Part shown: positions 17,606 to 25,682 of the stretch, in pieces
Position numbering within the stretch: the stretch's first letter is position 1
Layout of the letters: each line of letters opens with the position of its first letter
Source of the DNA: Nonomuraea sp. MG754425
Lineage (GTDB): Bacteria; Actinomycetota; Actinomycetes; Streptosporangiales; Streptosporangiaceae
Reading direction: 5' to 3'
DNA: 39,798 bases
NCBI RefSeq assembly: GCF_021699195.1
Contig: NZ_SSXE01000080.1
Location: 1 to 39,798, forward strand
The notes under the pieces: model-generated
What the model was told of the DNA's origin: nothing
Databases searched by the model: none
The model's input: only the letters and a program-made list of their open reading frames with translations
Position numbers and translations under genes: made by a program

Positions 17606-17755
17606 ATGGACTTCAATCTCGACGACATTCCCGCCGACGTCTTCGAACTGGCCGACCGTGGGCTCACGGTGGAGTCGCTGACCGGCGGTCACGGACTGGT
17701 CGAGAACGGCGCGTCCTGGCCGAGCTGCGGCTCGTCCTGCTCGTCACTGCCGTAG
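17606..17755 (+). CDS. thiopeptide-type precursor peptide
   Basis: 49 residues, ATG with GGAGG eight bases upstream. The acidic leader (residues 1-36) carries the blocks DVFELADRGL and VESLTGGHG ending in ENGA, the pattern of thiopeptide precursors (leader helix for the recognition element, then VESLT-GHG, then GA before Ser1). The core, residues 37-49, is SWPSCGSSCSSLP. By family logic Ser1 gives one dehydroalanine of the pyridine and Ser10 is the best second partner because Cys9, a thiazole candidate, precedes it; that would be a 26-membered ring. Only two Cys (5 and 9) can form thiazoles, and positions 2-3 are Trp-Pro instead of Cys. Ring register and final structure are inference. Confidence 0.9.
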   Translation: MDFNLDDIPADVFELADRGLTVESLTGGHGLVENGASWPSCGSSCSSLP

Positions 17756-17762
17756 GCCGTCA

Positions 17763-17801
17763 CGGGCGGCTCCGGACCGGCCCGCCGGCCGGCGCCGCCC
17801 G
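17763..17801 (+). terminator. hairpin between precursor and first biosynthetic gene
   Basis: CGGGCGGC (17763-17770) pairs with GCCGCCCG (17794-17801); the interior CCGG-rich segment can fold further. It begins 7 bases after the precursor stop and ends before the ribosome binding site of the dehydratase. A partial terminator here would give more precursor than enzyme mRNA, a common RiPP arrangement (inference). Confidence 0.5.
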
Positions 17802-17826
17802 CACGTCAGGGAGAAAAGGAGACCGG

Positions 17827-20388
17827 GTGGCGACATATTCCGTGGGGAGAACTTTCTTCGTTCGCTCATGTGGATTGCCGGCACAGGTTCTCGACCGTTT
17901 GACGAAGAGCGGTTCGTGGTCGCTCGCCGAAAAGATTTCCGACCTCGACGAGAAACTCGCCGCCGACGCCGACGAGCTCGGCGCGGTGCTTTTCGAGCTC
18001 ATCGGCGACGCCGCCCACGCCTCGCTGAAACCCCGGCTCGTGGCGTTGCGGCGCTGCGTGCACGGGCGGCGTCCACCGGCGCGCGGCGAGTGGTCCGACG
18101 AGCTGGCGCGGTCGCTGCCGCCCGGCCCGGCCGGGCAGGTGCGCGAGTGGCTGGACCGCCTCCACGAGCGGGCCGCGACGATGCGCGCCCTGGACGAGGC
18201 GACCGGCCGCGACGCACTCGCCGAGGCGCAGCAGCTCGCGGCCGTCGCGACCGACCCGCTGTTCGGGCGCGCGCTGGCGCAGGCGAGCCCCGCGCTCTTC
18301 GAGGCGGCCGGGAAGGGCCTGGCCAGGCACCGGAGACGACGGCTGGTGACAGGGCTGACGAAGTTCGTCTCCCGGGCGGCTGCCAAGACCAGCCCCTACA
18401 GCACGTTCATGACCACGGCCCCGGGAGAGTGGACCGCGTCGGGCCCGCCGCTGTCCGCGTCCGGCGACGACGGCGTGCGCTGCGTGCCGGAGATCGACCG
18501 CATGGTCCTGGAGCAGCTCATCGACGCGCTGTCCCGCGATCCGGGCCTCGGCGGCGAGCCGCGGATCAAGGTCAACACCAGCCTGCGCGAGCGCGACGGA
18601 CGCTATGTCTTCCTCGGCCGCCGCCCGGCCGAGCCCCTGGTGTCGATCCCGGCGTCGCCGCAGGTCACCGCCTGCCTGGACGCCGTGGGCGACGGCACGA
18701 CCGCCACCCGCCTCCAGCAGCGGCTGGGCGGCCACGACCCCCGCGCGGTGGCCGCCTTCTGCGGCAGGCTGATCGACCTCGGGGCGCTGGAGCACGAGTC
18801 CCCCGTGGCCGACCAGTCCGACACCCCGCTCGACGACCTCGCCGACCGCCTGCCCGCGTCCGAACCGCTCGGCGAGCTGGTCAGGTCCCTGAGCCGGGAG
18901 CTGCGCGACGCGGCCGGCGCCTCGGCGGTGGCGGACTTCCGCGCCCGCCGGGCCGCGGCCGTCGACCGTCTGGCCGCCGTCGGCGAACGGCTCAAGCTCG
19001 ACTGGCCCGAGCCCGAGGTGCTCGGGAAGTTCGCCGTCCACGAGAACGCCGTCCGGCCGCACCTGCGGCTGACGGCCGCGCTGCCCGCCTGGCGTCCCGT
19101 GCTCGACGACCTCGACGTGCTGCGGCGCTGGCTCACCCTGCACGACAGGATGCTGCCGGTACGGCTCGCGCTCGCCGGCTACCTCGACCGCCGCTTCGAC
19201 GGCCATCCCGTGCCCTTCCTCGACCTGCACGCGGCCGTCCAGGTCGATCTGGCGCGGGCCGCGGCGGCCTGCCCCGGCTGGCTGCTCGCGCTCAGGCCCT
19301 TCCTCCAGCTCAGCGATCCGGTGCCGGGTGAGGCGCTGGAGCGCAGCACCGTGCCCGCGCTCGCCCTGCTGCACCGGCTGCGCGGGCACTCGGTGCGGAC
19401 GGCCCTTTCAGGCGAGCCGCGCGCCGGGGTCGTCCGCACCGCCCCCCGGGTGCTCGCCGACCTCGTCTCCGGCTGGCCCAAGTGGCTGCCGCCGCGGGAG
19501 GCGGTCTCGTGCTACGTCCAGCCGTTCACCGGCCCGGACGGCGAGCTGCGCGCGGTGGTCAACACCGTGGGCGGCGGCTTCGGCAAGGGGCGCGGGCGGT
19601 GGTCGCGGCTCGTCGCGCAGGCCGGCGGCGGCCTCCCGGAGCACACGGACGAGTACGACGACGTGGCGGAACTGTCCGGCACGTTCGGCGCGTCCGTGAA
19701 CGTGCGGCACCCGGTGGCCCCGTTCGAGATCGACTACCCGTTCACCGCCAGCTCCCGGCCGCGCGACGAGCGCATCCCGCTCACCGACCTCATGGTGCGG
19801 CTCGCGCCGGGCGGGATGCTCCCCGAGCTGTTCTCGGCCGCGCGCGCGAGACGGGTGCGCCCGGCGCACCTCGGCATGCTGGCCGACCCGCTGCTGCCAC
19901 CCGCGGCCCGGCTGCTGATGGCCGGGTTCGGGCAGTCGTACCTGCTGCATCCCAGCCTGTCGCCGCTGAAGACGGACGAGCCGCACGGGCGCCGGCCGCG
20001 CGTGGAGGTCGGCAGGGTCGTGGTCCAGCGGGCCGAGTGGACGGCCCCGGCCGGGCGCGTCCCGGCGCAGACGCCCGCGGAGAGCGACGCGGAGCACCTG
20101 GTACGGCTGCACGCCTGGCTGCGGGCGGAGGGGATCCCGCGCCGGTGCTTCGTCCGGCTGCGGCCGGCGTCGGGCGACTGGGTGAGCAAGGTGTTCGCGA
20201 AGTCGCGCAAGCCGATGTTCCTCGACTTCTCCAGCATGTCGATGGTGTCGGTCTTCAAGAGCATGACCAGGGGGTTCGACGGCGTCGTGGCCTTCGAGGA
20301 GGCGCTGCCCGACCCCGGAGCCGATCCGGCCGGCACCCTCGACGGCCGGGTCACCGAACTCGTCGTGGAGATCACCTCATGTGGGTGA
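17827..20388 (+). CDS. thiopeptide dehydratase, glutamylation protein (TbtB-like, LanB N-terminal domain)
   Basis: 853 residues, GTG start with AAGGAG five bases upstream. It matches the stand-alone lantibiotic-dehydratase N-terminal family: TPYS-like segment AAAKTSPYSTFMTTAPGEW, NTVGGGFGKGRGR, and a C-terminal KSRKPMFLDFSSMSMVSVF block. Characterised members use glutamyl-tRNA(Glu) to glutamylate Ser of the precursor before elimination to dehydroalanine. Its length and the separate following elimination gene are as in thiopeptide clusters and unlike full-length LanB of lanthipeptides. The first 25 codons are A+T-richer than the rest. The next gene overlaps its end by 10 bases. Confidence 0.9.
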   Translation: MATYSVGRTFFVRSCGLPAQVLDRLTKSGSWSLAEKISDLDEKLAADADELGAVLFELIGDAAHASLKPRLVALRRCVHGRRPPARGEWSDELARSLPPGPAGQVREWLDRLHERAATMRALDEATGRDALAEAQQLAAVATDPLFGRALAQASPALFEAAGKGLARHRRRRLVTGLTKFVSRAAAKTSPYSTFMTTAPGEWTASGPPLSASGDDGVRCVPEIDRMVLEQLIDALSRDPGLGGEPRIKVNTSLRERDGRYVFLGRRPAEPLVSIPASPQVTACLDAVGDGTTATRLQQRLGGHDPRAVAAFCGRLIDLGALEHESPVADQSDTPLDDLADRLPASEPLGELVRSLSRELRDAAGASAVADFRARRAAAVDRLAAVGERLKLDWPEPEVLGKFAVHENAVRPHLRLTAALPAWRPVLDDLDVLRRWLTLHDRMLPVRLALAGYLDRRFDGHPVPFLDLHAAVQVDLARAAAACPGWLLALRPFLQLSDPVPGEALERSTVPALALLHRLRGHSVRTALSGEPRAGVVRTAPRVLADLVSGWPKWLPPREAVSCYVQPFTGPDGELRAVVNTVGGGFGKGRGRWSRLVAQAGGGLPEHTDEYDDVAELSGTFGASVNVRHPVAPFEIDYPFTASSRPRDERIPLTDLMVRLAPGGMLPELFSAARARRVRPAHLGMLADPLLPPAARLLMAGFGQSYLLHPSLSPLKTDEPHGRRPRVEVGRVVVQRAEWTAPAGRVPAQTPAESDAEHLVRLHAWLRAEGIPRRCFVRLRPASGDWVSKVFAKSRKPMFLDFSSMSMVSVFKSMTRGFDGVVAFEEALPDPGADPAGTLDGRVTELVVEITSCG

Positions 20389-21233
20389 GCGCCCACCTGT
20401 TCTACCAGGGCAGCCTCGACCGGGTGCTGACCGGACTCGTCGGCCCGCTGCTGCGGGAGCTGCCGGCCGAGCGGGCCTTCTTCCTGCGCTACTGGGACGG
20501 CGGGCCGCACGTGCGGCTGCGCGTCCTGCCCGCGGACCCGGCCGACGAACCCGGGATCCGCGACCTGATCGGCGAGCGCGCCACCCGGTTCTTCGCCGCC
20601 GAACCCTCCGCCGACCTGCTCGGCGACGCCGAGTACCTGCGCCGCGCCCGCCGGTTCGGCGCCAGGGAGGGCGTCGCCTTCGCCGAGCGGATGTACGCCA
20701 ACAACAGCGCCGTCTTCCTGCCGTACGAGCCCGAGCACCGCAGGTACGGCACGGGGGCGTCGCTGGCCGGCGTCGAGCGGCACTTCCACGAGTCGAGCCG
20801 GCTCGCGCTGAACGTCGTCGAGGACGGGCTGACCGCCGACCGGCGCGAGACCGGCGTGCTGTGCTTCCTGCTGGTGTCCTGGCTGCTCGCCGCCGACGAC
20901 CCGGCGCGCTCCGCCCGCCGCCGCCTGGCCAGGCCGGACGACCGTTCCGAGCCGCTCTACGACCGGCAACGGGCCAGGCTGCGGCACGCGGTCACCGCCA
21001 TGGACCGGGTCCGGCGAGGCTGGCCGCAGCTTCCCGACGGCAACCTCAGGCGCTGGACGTCCTCGCTCGCCCGGATGATCGCCGCGCTCGACGGGCCGTC
21101 CCCCGAGCGGGTCGCGGACCTGTGCGCCCATCTCTTCGCCAACCGGGTCGGTGTCCGGATCGACACCGAGCGCTCGCTTCGCCATCTCGCCGCCCGTGCG
21201 GTCGAGGACTGGATCGCCTCGGAGAGGACATGA
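20379..21233 (+). CDS. thiopeptide dehydratase, glutamate elimination protein (TbtC-like)
   Basis: 284 residues, the length of stand-alone SpaB C-terminal/thiopeptide-type biosynthesis domains. It begins MWVSAHLFYQGSLDRVLTGL and holds RYWDGGPHVRLRV, the conserved block of this fold. It removes glutamate from glutamylated Ser to give dehydroalanine, working with the preceding protein as a split LanB. It overlaps that gene by 10 bases and the next by 4 (ATGA), so translation is coupled. Confidence 0.9.
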   Translation: MWVSAHLFYQGSLDRVLTGLVGPLLRELPAERAFFLRYWDGGPHVRLRVLPADPADEPGIRDLIGERATRFFAAEPSADLLGDAEYLRRARRFGAREGVAFAERMYANNSAVFLPYEPEHRRYGTGASLAGVERHFHESSRLALNVVEDGLTADRRETGVLCFLLVSWLLAADDPARSARRRLARPDDRSEPLYDRQRARLRHAVTAMDRVRRGWPQLPDGNLRRWTSSLARMIAALDGPSPERVADLCAHLFANRVGVRIDTERSLRHLAARAVEDWIASERT

Positions 21234-22303
21234 TGTGGCGCACCTATGAGGTCTCCTACTACGCCGACCCCACCGGCCTGCTGCTGGACGCCGTCAGGCC
21301 GTTCATGGAAGGCGTCGCCCCGCACGTCCGGCGGGCCTACCACACCCGTCACTGGCTGCGCGGCCCCCACATCCGGATCAGCGTGGAGGCGGCGGGCCCG
21401 GTCCGGTCCCTCCTCGACGCGACGGTCGGCCGGTACCTGGCCGAACATCCCTCGCGGGCGCGGATCGACCCGGTGGCGCTGCTGGAGCGGCACCGCCGTT
21501 CGGCCGAGCGGGAGCACGAGCGGGGGCCGCTCACGCCGCTGCGCCCCGACAACACCGTGCACGAGGCCGCCCACGACCGCCGCCTGCACGTCCTGGGCAG
21601 CGAGAGCGCCGCCGACCTGCTCACCGACTTCTACTGCGCCACCGACGGCCTCGCCTTCGACATGCTGGAGCACGTCCGCGGCGGGGGCCGGACGGCGCAG
21701 CTCGCGTTCGACGTCATGATCGCCTCGGCGCACCGGCTGTCGGGCGCCGGGCTGCGGCGCGGCTTCGTCTCCTTCCGCTCCCACTCGGAGGCGTTCCTGT
21801 CCTGGTGGCCCGAGGCCGAAGGGCTGCGGCGGGCCTGGGACGCCCACTACGCGGCGCACGCGCCGGCCCTGACCGCGCGGGTGCGCGCGCTCGTGGCGGC
21901 CATCGACCGCGACCGCGGCCTGCCGCCGCTGACGCGCCGCTGGCTGGCGGAGTTCGAGCCGATCAGACGGCGCGGCGCCGCCCTCATCGCGGCCGGGGAA
22001 CTGTCCATGGACCCGCCGTGGGCCGGACGCGACGCCGACGACGACCCGGTCGTCGCCGAGATGCGGCGCACGAGCGCCTTCCATGCCCGCCCCAGGCCGC
22101 CCGGCGAGATCGACCGGAACTGGTTCGAGACGTACCGGCTGGTGCTCAACTACACGTATCTGCAGCTCACCCGGCTGGGGCTGGGGGCGTCGGAGCGGTT
22201 CCTGCTGTGCCATCTGGCCGCCTGCGCCGCCGAGGACGTCTTCGGGGTGACCGCGGCGCAGGTGCGCCTGCCCACCCCGGGAGAGGTCACGGTGACGGGA
22301 TGA
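21230..22303 (+). CDS. thiopeptide pyridine synthase (TbtD-like [4+2] cycloaddition enzyme)
   Basis: 357 residues, related in fold to the elimination domain (MWRTYEVSYYADPTGLLLDA, HWLRGPHIRISVEA) but longer, with the C-terminal block NWFETYRLVLNYTYLQLTRL GLGASERFLLCHLA typical of thiopeptide pyridine synthases. Such enzymes join two dehydroalanines in a formal aza-[4+2] reaction, lose water and the leader peptide, and leave a pyridine-centred macrocycle. Two adjacent ATGs (21230 and 21233) follow GGAGAGG; either may be used. It overlaps both neighbours by 4 bases. This gene defines the cluster as thiopeptide- or pyritide-like. Confidence 0.9.
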   Translation: MMWRTYEVSYYADPTGLLLDAVRPFMEGVAPHVRRAYHTRHWLRGPHIRISVEAAGPVRSLLDATVGRYLAEHPSRARIDPVALLERHRRSAEREHERGPLTPLRPDNTVHEAAHDRRLHVLGSESAADLLTDFYCATDGLAFDMLEHVRGGGRTAQLAFDVMIASAHRLSGAGLRRGFVSFRSHSEAFLSWWPEAEGLRRAWDAHYAAHAPALTARVRALVAAIDRDRGLPPLTRRWLAEFEPIRRRGAALIAAGELSMDPPWAGRDADDDPVVAEMRRTSAFHARPRPPGEIDRNWFETYRLVLNYTYLQLTRLGLGASERFLLCHLAACAAEDVFGVTAAQVRLPTPGEVTVTG

Positions 22304-23625
22304 GCGCGGTCACCACCCTGAGCCGCCTGCGCGACGGCGTGCACCTGGCCCGTGACGTGAGCAACCAGGCCATGCTGCTGGCCTGGCCGCACGCGGAGGA
22401 GTTGGGCCGGCTGGACGAGGCCCAGTACCGCACCATCCGCGCGCTGAGCACGGACCAGCCCGCCGAGCGGCTCGACCAGGACCTGCTGGACCGCCTGCGG
22501 GCCGGCGGCTGGCTCGTGGACACCGTGCGCGAGGACGACCGGGACCTCTTCGACGTCCGCCCGCTCGGGCCGCGCAGGAAGAACGAGCCCGCCGAACCGC
22601 TCCGGCTGTCCAGGTTCGCCGCCCTCCGGCGCGACGAGGACGACTACCTCGTGGACTCGCCGCTGGCCACCGGCGTCATCCGGCTGCACGACCACCGCCT
22701 CGTCGCCTCCGTCGCGCTGACGGCGCGGCTGCGCGAGGGCACGGCCGCCGACCGCGCCCTGCTGGACCACCTGGGCGCGTGCGGCCTGCTGGCGACCGCG
22801 GCCGAGGCCGACGAGCTGAGCCACGCCCAGTGGAGCCACCACGAGCTCGCCTTCCACCGGGGCAGCCGCCTGCGCGGCGACCTCCCCCTGGGGCAGCCCG
22901 GCTTCGGCGGCGGCTACTGGGCGAAAGGGATCTTCGACCCGCCGCCCGGACGTCACCCCCGCTGGCCCGCGCGCGGCCTGCGGCTGCCCCGCCCCGACCT
23001 GGCGCAGCTCCGGCGCGACGACCCGTCCCTGTCGTCGGTGATGGAGGACCGCCGCTCCGTGCGCGCCTACGACGAGACGCCCGTCACGCTCGACGAGCTG
23101 GGTGAGTTGCTCTTCCGTACGGCACGGGTGCGCTTCGTGGGCGAGGACGAGGGCCTGGACGTCTCCGACCGGCCCTACCCGGGCGGCGGCGCGGTCTACG
23201 AGCTGGAGCTGTACCCGCTGGTCCACCGGGTGCGCGGGCTGGCGCCCGGGCTCTACTACCACGACCCGCACGACCACCTGCTCGTCCCCGTCCCGGCCAC
23301 GGCGACGAGCAGGCGGTGGCTGATGCGCTCGGCGGTCTCCGGGATGGCGGGGGACGCGACCCCGGACGTGCTGATCGTGATGGCCAGCAGGTTCGGCCGG
23401 CTGGCCTGGAAGTACCGGGCGATCGGTTACGCGCTGACGCTCAAGCACGTCGGGGTGCTCCAGCAGAGCATGTACCTGGCGGCCACGGCCATGGGGCTGG
23501 CGCCGTGCGCGCTCGGGGTCGGCGACTCCGACGCGTTCGCGGCGGCGACCGGGCTGGACCCGCTTGAGGAGACCAGCGTCGGCGAGTTCGCCCTCGGCCG
23601 CCCCGCCGGGGAGCGGGCCGGATGA
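22300..23625 (+). CDS. SagB-type azoline dehydrogenase (TbtE-like, FMN nitroreductase fold)
   Basis: 441 residues. The N-terminal 220 residues are the variable part seen in thiopeptide dehydrogenases; the C-terminal part is an FMN-binding nitroreductase domain with VMEDRRSVRAYDETPVTLDE, SDRPYPGGGAVYELELYPLV and LKHVGVLQQSMYLAATAMGL. It oxidises thiazolines to thiazoles, here presumably at Cys5 and Cys9 of the core. The start overlaps the previous stop (ATGA). Its 3' end is the first unit of a degenerate tandem repeat that fills the gap to the next gene. Confidence 0.9.
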   Translation: MSAVTTLSRLRDGVHLARDVSNQAMLLAWPHAEELGRLDEAQYRTIRALSTDQPAERLDQDLLDRLRAGGWLVDTVREDDRDLFDVRPLGPRRKNEPAEPLRLSRFAALRRDEDDYLVDSPLATGVIRLHDHRLVASVALTARLREGTAADRALLDHLGACGLLATAAEADELSHAQWSHHELAFHRGSRLRGDLPLGQPGFGGGYWAKGIFDPPPGRHPRWPARGLRLPRPDLAQLRRDDPSLSSVMEDRRSVRAYDETPVTLDELGELLFRTARVRFVGEDEGLDVSDRPYPGGGAVYELELYPLVHRVRGLAPGLYYHDPHDHLLVPVPATATSRRWLMRSAVSGMAGDATPDVLIVMASRFGRLAWKYRAIGYALTLKHVGVLQQSMYLAATAMGLAPCALGVGDSDAFAAATGLDPLEETSVGEFALGRPAGERAG

Positions 23626-23783
23626 GCCCGCCTGCCCGCGACGGGGGCGGGCCGGGTGGCGGCGCTGATCCATCGCGGGCAGCGGGCCGGGTGACGGCCC
23701 GGAGCCATGACCGGGCAGCGGGCCGGACGACAGCCCGGAGTCGTGACCTGGGAGCGGGCCTGGTGGCGGCGCGGGCCTGCGAC
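23607..23783 (+). repeat. about 36-bp degenerate tandem repeat, five units, seeded by the dehydrogenase 3' end
   Basis: Units at 23607-23641, 23642-23675, 23676-23711, 23712-23747 and 23748-23783. Unit 1 contains the last codons and TGA of the dehydrogenase gene; later units repeat CGGGCAGCGGGCCGG plus a GGCCCGGAGCCATGAC-like tail. Units 3 and 4 are the most alike. The array fills the spacer before the partner-protein gene. Confidence 0.75.
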
Positions 23784-23797
23784 GGAGGGTGGGCGGG

Positions 23798-25528
23798 GTG
23801 AGGCCGCGGATCCGTGCCGGCGTGTACCACGCGGCGGTGCCCGGGGGCGTCTGCTGGCTCACCGCGGGTGGGCCGGTGACGCTGTCGGGGCGGTCGGTGG
23901 CCGCCGTGACCGAACGGCTCGTCCCGCTCCTCGACGGGCGGCGGACGCCGGCGGAGCTGACCGCCGCCCTGTCCGAGGAGCACCGGGCCATGGTCACCCG
24001 CCTCGTCCGCACCCTGGTGGCGCGGGGCGTGGCCGAGGACGCCGACGCCCCGGCGGCCGAGCGCCGCCTGGCCGGCCGGGCCGTGGTCATCGCGCCCGAG
24101 GAAGCGGTGGCCGACTGCGTTCGGGCCCTGCTGCGGGCCGGCGCGGACGACGTCGTGACCGGCCGTCCCGGCGAGATCCCGGCCGGGGTGAGCTGCGCGG
24201 TGCAGATCTTCGGCCGGGACGAGGTGGCGCAGGCCCGACAGACCGCCGAGTTGGCCGCGAAGCTGGCGATCCCGCTCGTCCAGGCGCTGGTCTCGCGAGG
24301 GCAGGCGCTGATCGGGCCGCCGGCCGCCGACGTCTGCTGGGAGACGATCTGGTGGCGGCTGCGGGACAAGGACGCCTTCCGCGCGCCGGGGCCGCTCCCC
24401 GCCGGTGCGGCGCCGCGCGTCCTGGCCGCCCGGCTCGCCCTGCTCCTGGCCGGGGGCGGGGGCGCGGGCGACGGCCGGGTCTGCTGGTTCGACGCCGGGT
24501 CGCTCGCGTCGTCCTGGCATCACGTCCTGCCGGGGACGCGCGGAGGGGAGGTGGCCTCGTCGCCGCGCGAGGCGTTCGCGCGCACCGGCCGCCGGTCCCG
24601 GCGGCCCAGGGCCGGGGGCGACGCCGAGCCGGACCGCCGGGTCTGGAGCGAGGACGACTTCTCCCGGCGCGTGGCCAGGGCGATCGACCCGCGGTTCGGG
24701 CCGATCAGCGAGCTGGGCGAGGGGGACCTGGACCAGGTGCCGCTGCGGCGCTCCCGTGCCGTGGTCGCGGCTCCGCCGTACCGGCGTGCGGTGACGGTGG
24801 GCGCCTACGGCGCGGACTTCGCCACGGCGCGCCGCCGGACGGCGCTGCGCGCGCTGGCGGCCTACGGGGCGCTGGCCCTCGACCCGCGACGGCTGACGCC
24901 GGCGGGAGAGCACGAGGGGTGGGTCCGGGGGCTGCGCCTGGCGGACGGCGCGCCCTGCCGGGTCGCCGCCGGAGCGGTCTATCCGGTGCTGCGGCCGGAC
25001 CGCGAGCCGGTCCCGCTGGGGGCGGCGGCCGGGCTGAGCTGGGAGCAGACGGTGTCGGCCGGGCTGCAGGCGCACCACAGGCAGGCCGTGCTCGACGCGC
25101 GGGACGAGGTGCGCGGCGTGCGGGTCCCCCGCGAGGTGGTGGCGGCCGATCCGGTGGCGGCGGGGTACCTGCGGGTGCTGACGGCGGCGGGGCACGATGC
25201 CGGGGTCGTGGACGTGAGCGGGCTCGCGGGCGCACCGGCCGCCGCCGTGCTCCTCGACGGCGTGCCGGTCGAGGTGGTGTGCCGTCCCGGCATCGGGGCG
25301 GCCGTGCGGGACGCGGTGGAGGCCGCCGTCCACGCGGCGCAGACCGGGCTCACGACTCCGGTCCTGGCCGGGGTCCTGAACGTGCGGACGGAACCCTGGA
25401 ACCCACCGCCGGGCCTGCGCCCGACGGGCCTGCCCGGCCGGGTCCCGGTGTTCGTGCCCTACGACCACGACCCCGGGCTCGCCGAGGTGGTCGCCTGGGC
25501 GGGCGCGGTGGTGATGCTCGATGCCTGA
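23798..25528 (+). CDS. leader-binding cyclodehydratase partner (TbtF-like, ocin-ThiF-like)
   Basis: 576 residues from GTG 23798, nine bases after GGAGG; GTG 23789 is in frame but would abut that site. The N-terminal about 90 residues (IRAGVYHAAVPGGVCWL, then LLDGRRTPAELTAALS) fit the winged-helix RiPP recognition element that binds the precursor leader. The central part is E1/ThiF-like but lacks a clear intact adenylation motif or a complete Cys cluster, as expected for partner proteins. It presents the leader to the YcaO protein encoded next. The 3' end, GTGATGCTCGATGCCTGA, seeds another tandem repeat. Confidence 0.82.
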   Translation: MRPRIRAGVYHAAVPGGVCWLTAGGPVTLSGRSVAAVTERLVPLLDGRRTPAELTAALSEEHRAMVTRLVRTLVARGVAEDADAPAAERRLAGRAVVIAPEEAVADCVRALLRAGADDVVTGRPGEIPAGVSCAVQIFGRDEVAQARQTAELAAKLAIPLVQALVSRGQALIGPPAADVCWETIWWRLRDKDAFRAPGPLPAGAAPRVLAARLALLLAGGGGAGDGRVCWFDAGSLASSWHHVLPGTRGGEVASSPREAFARTGRRSRRPRAGGDAEPDRRVWSEDDFSRRVARAIDPRFGPISELGEGDLDQVPLRRSRAVVAAPPYRRAVTVGAYGADFATARRRTALRALAAYGALALDPRRLTPAGEHEGWVRGLRLADGAPCRVAAGAVYPVLRPDREPVPLGAAAGLSWEQTVSAGLQAHHRQAVLDARDEVRGVRVPREVVAADPVAAGYLRVLTAAGHDAGVVDVSGLAGAPAAAVLLDGVPVEVVCRPGIGAAVRDAVEAAVHAAQTGLTTPVLAGVLNVRTEPWNPPPGLRPTGLPGRVPVFVPYDHDPGLAEVVAWAGAVVMLDA

Positions 25529-25671
25529 CGCCCGCGGTCCCCGGACGGGGGTGGTGATGGCGAATGCCCGACGAACCGCGACACCCAACCGGGGCGGATG
25601 CCGGACGAACGGGCTCCCCAGGCAGGGGGCGGTGATGGCGGATGCCTGACGACCGCGACACCCGGGCAGGG
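25508..25671 (+). repeat. degenerate tandem repeat seeded by the partner-protein 3' end
   Basis: Four units (about 25508-25549, 25551-25594, a shortened one about 25595-25628, and 25629-25671). Each resembles GTGGTGATGNCGATGCCTGACG followed by CCGCGACACCCGGGCAGGGG. Unit 1 contains the stop codon of the partner gene. Copies of ATGCCTGAC create short ORFs (42 residues from 25520, 14 residues from 25643) that end against the YcaO start; they look like by-products. Confidence 0.75.
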
Positions 25672-25682
25672 GGTGAGGGTGG

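Noticed and set aside
17384..17692. 102-codon minus-strand frame over the precursor promoter
   Set aside because: Overlaps the precursor gene antisense, no ribosome binding site, no recognisable domain.
17827..22303. Lanthipeptide cluster (LanB dehydratase)
   Set aside because: The dehydratase is split into two genes, a pyridine synthase follows, and no LanC cyclase is present.
22150..24369. 739-codon minus-strand frame inside the RiPP cluster
   Set aside because: Antisense to the dehydrogenase and partner genes and spans the repeat array; no domain.
25520..25648. 42-residue ORF between partner and YcaO genes as a second precursor peptide
   Set aside because: It is built from degenerate repeat units, lacks leader motifs and has no Ser/Cys-rich core.
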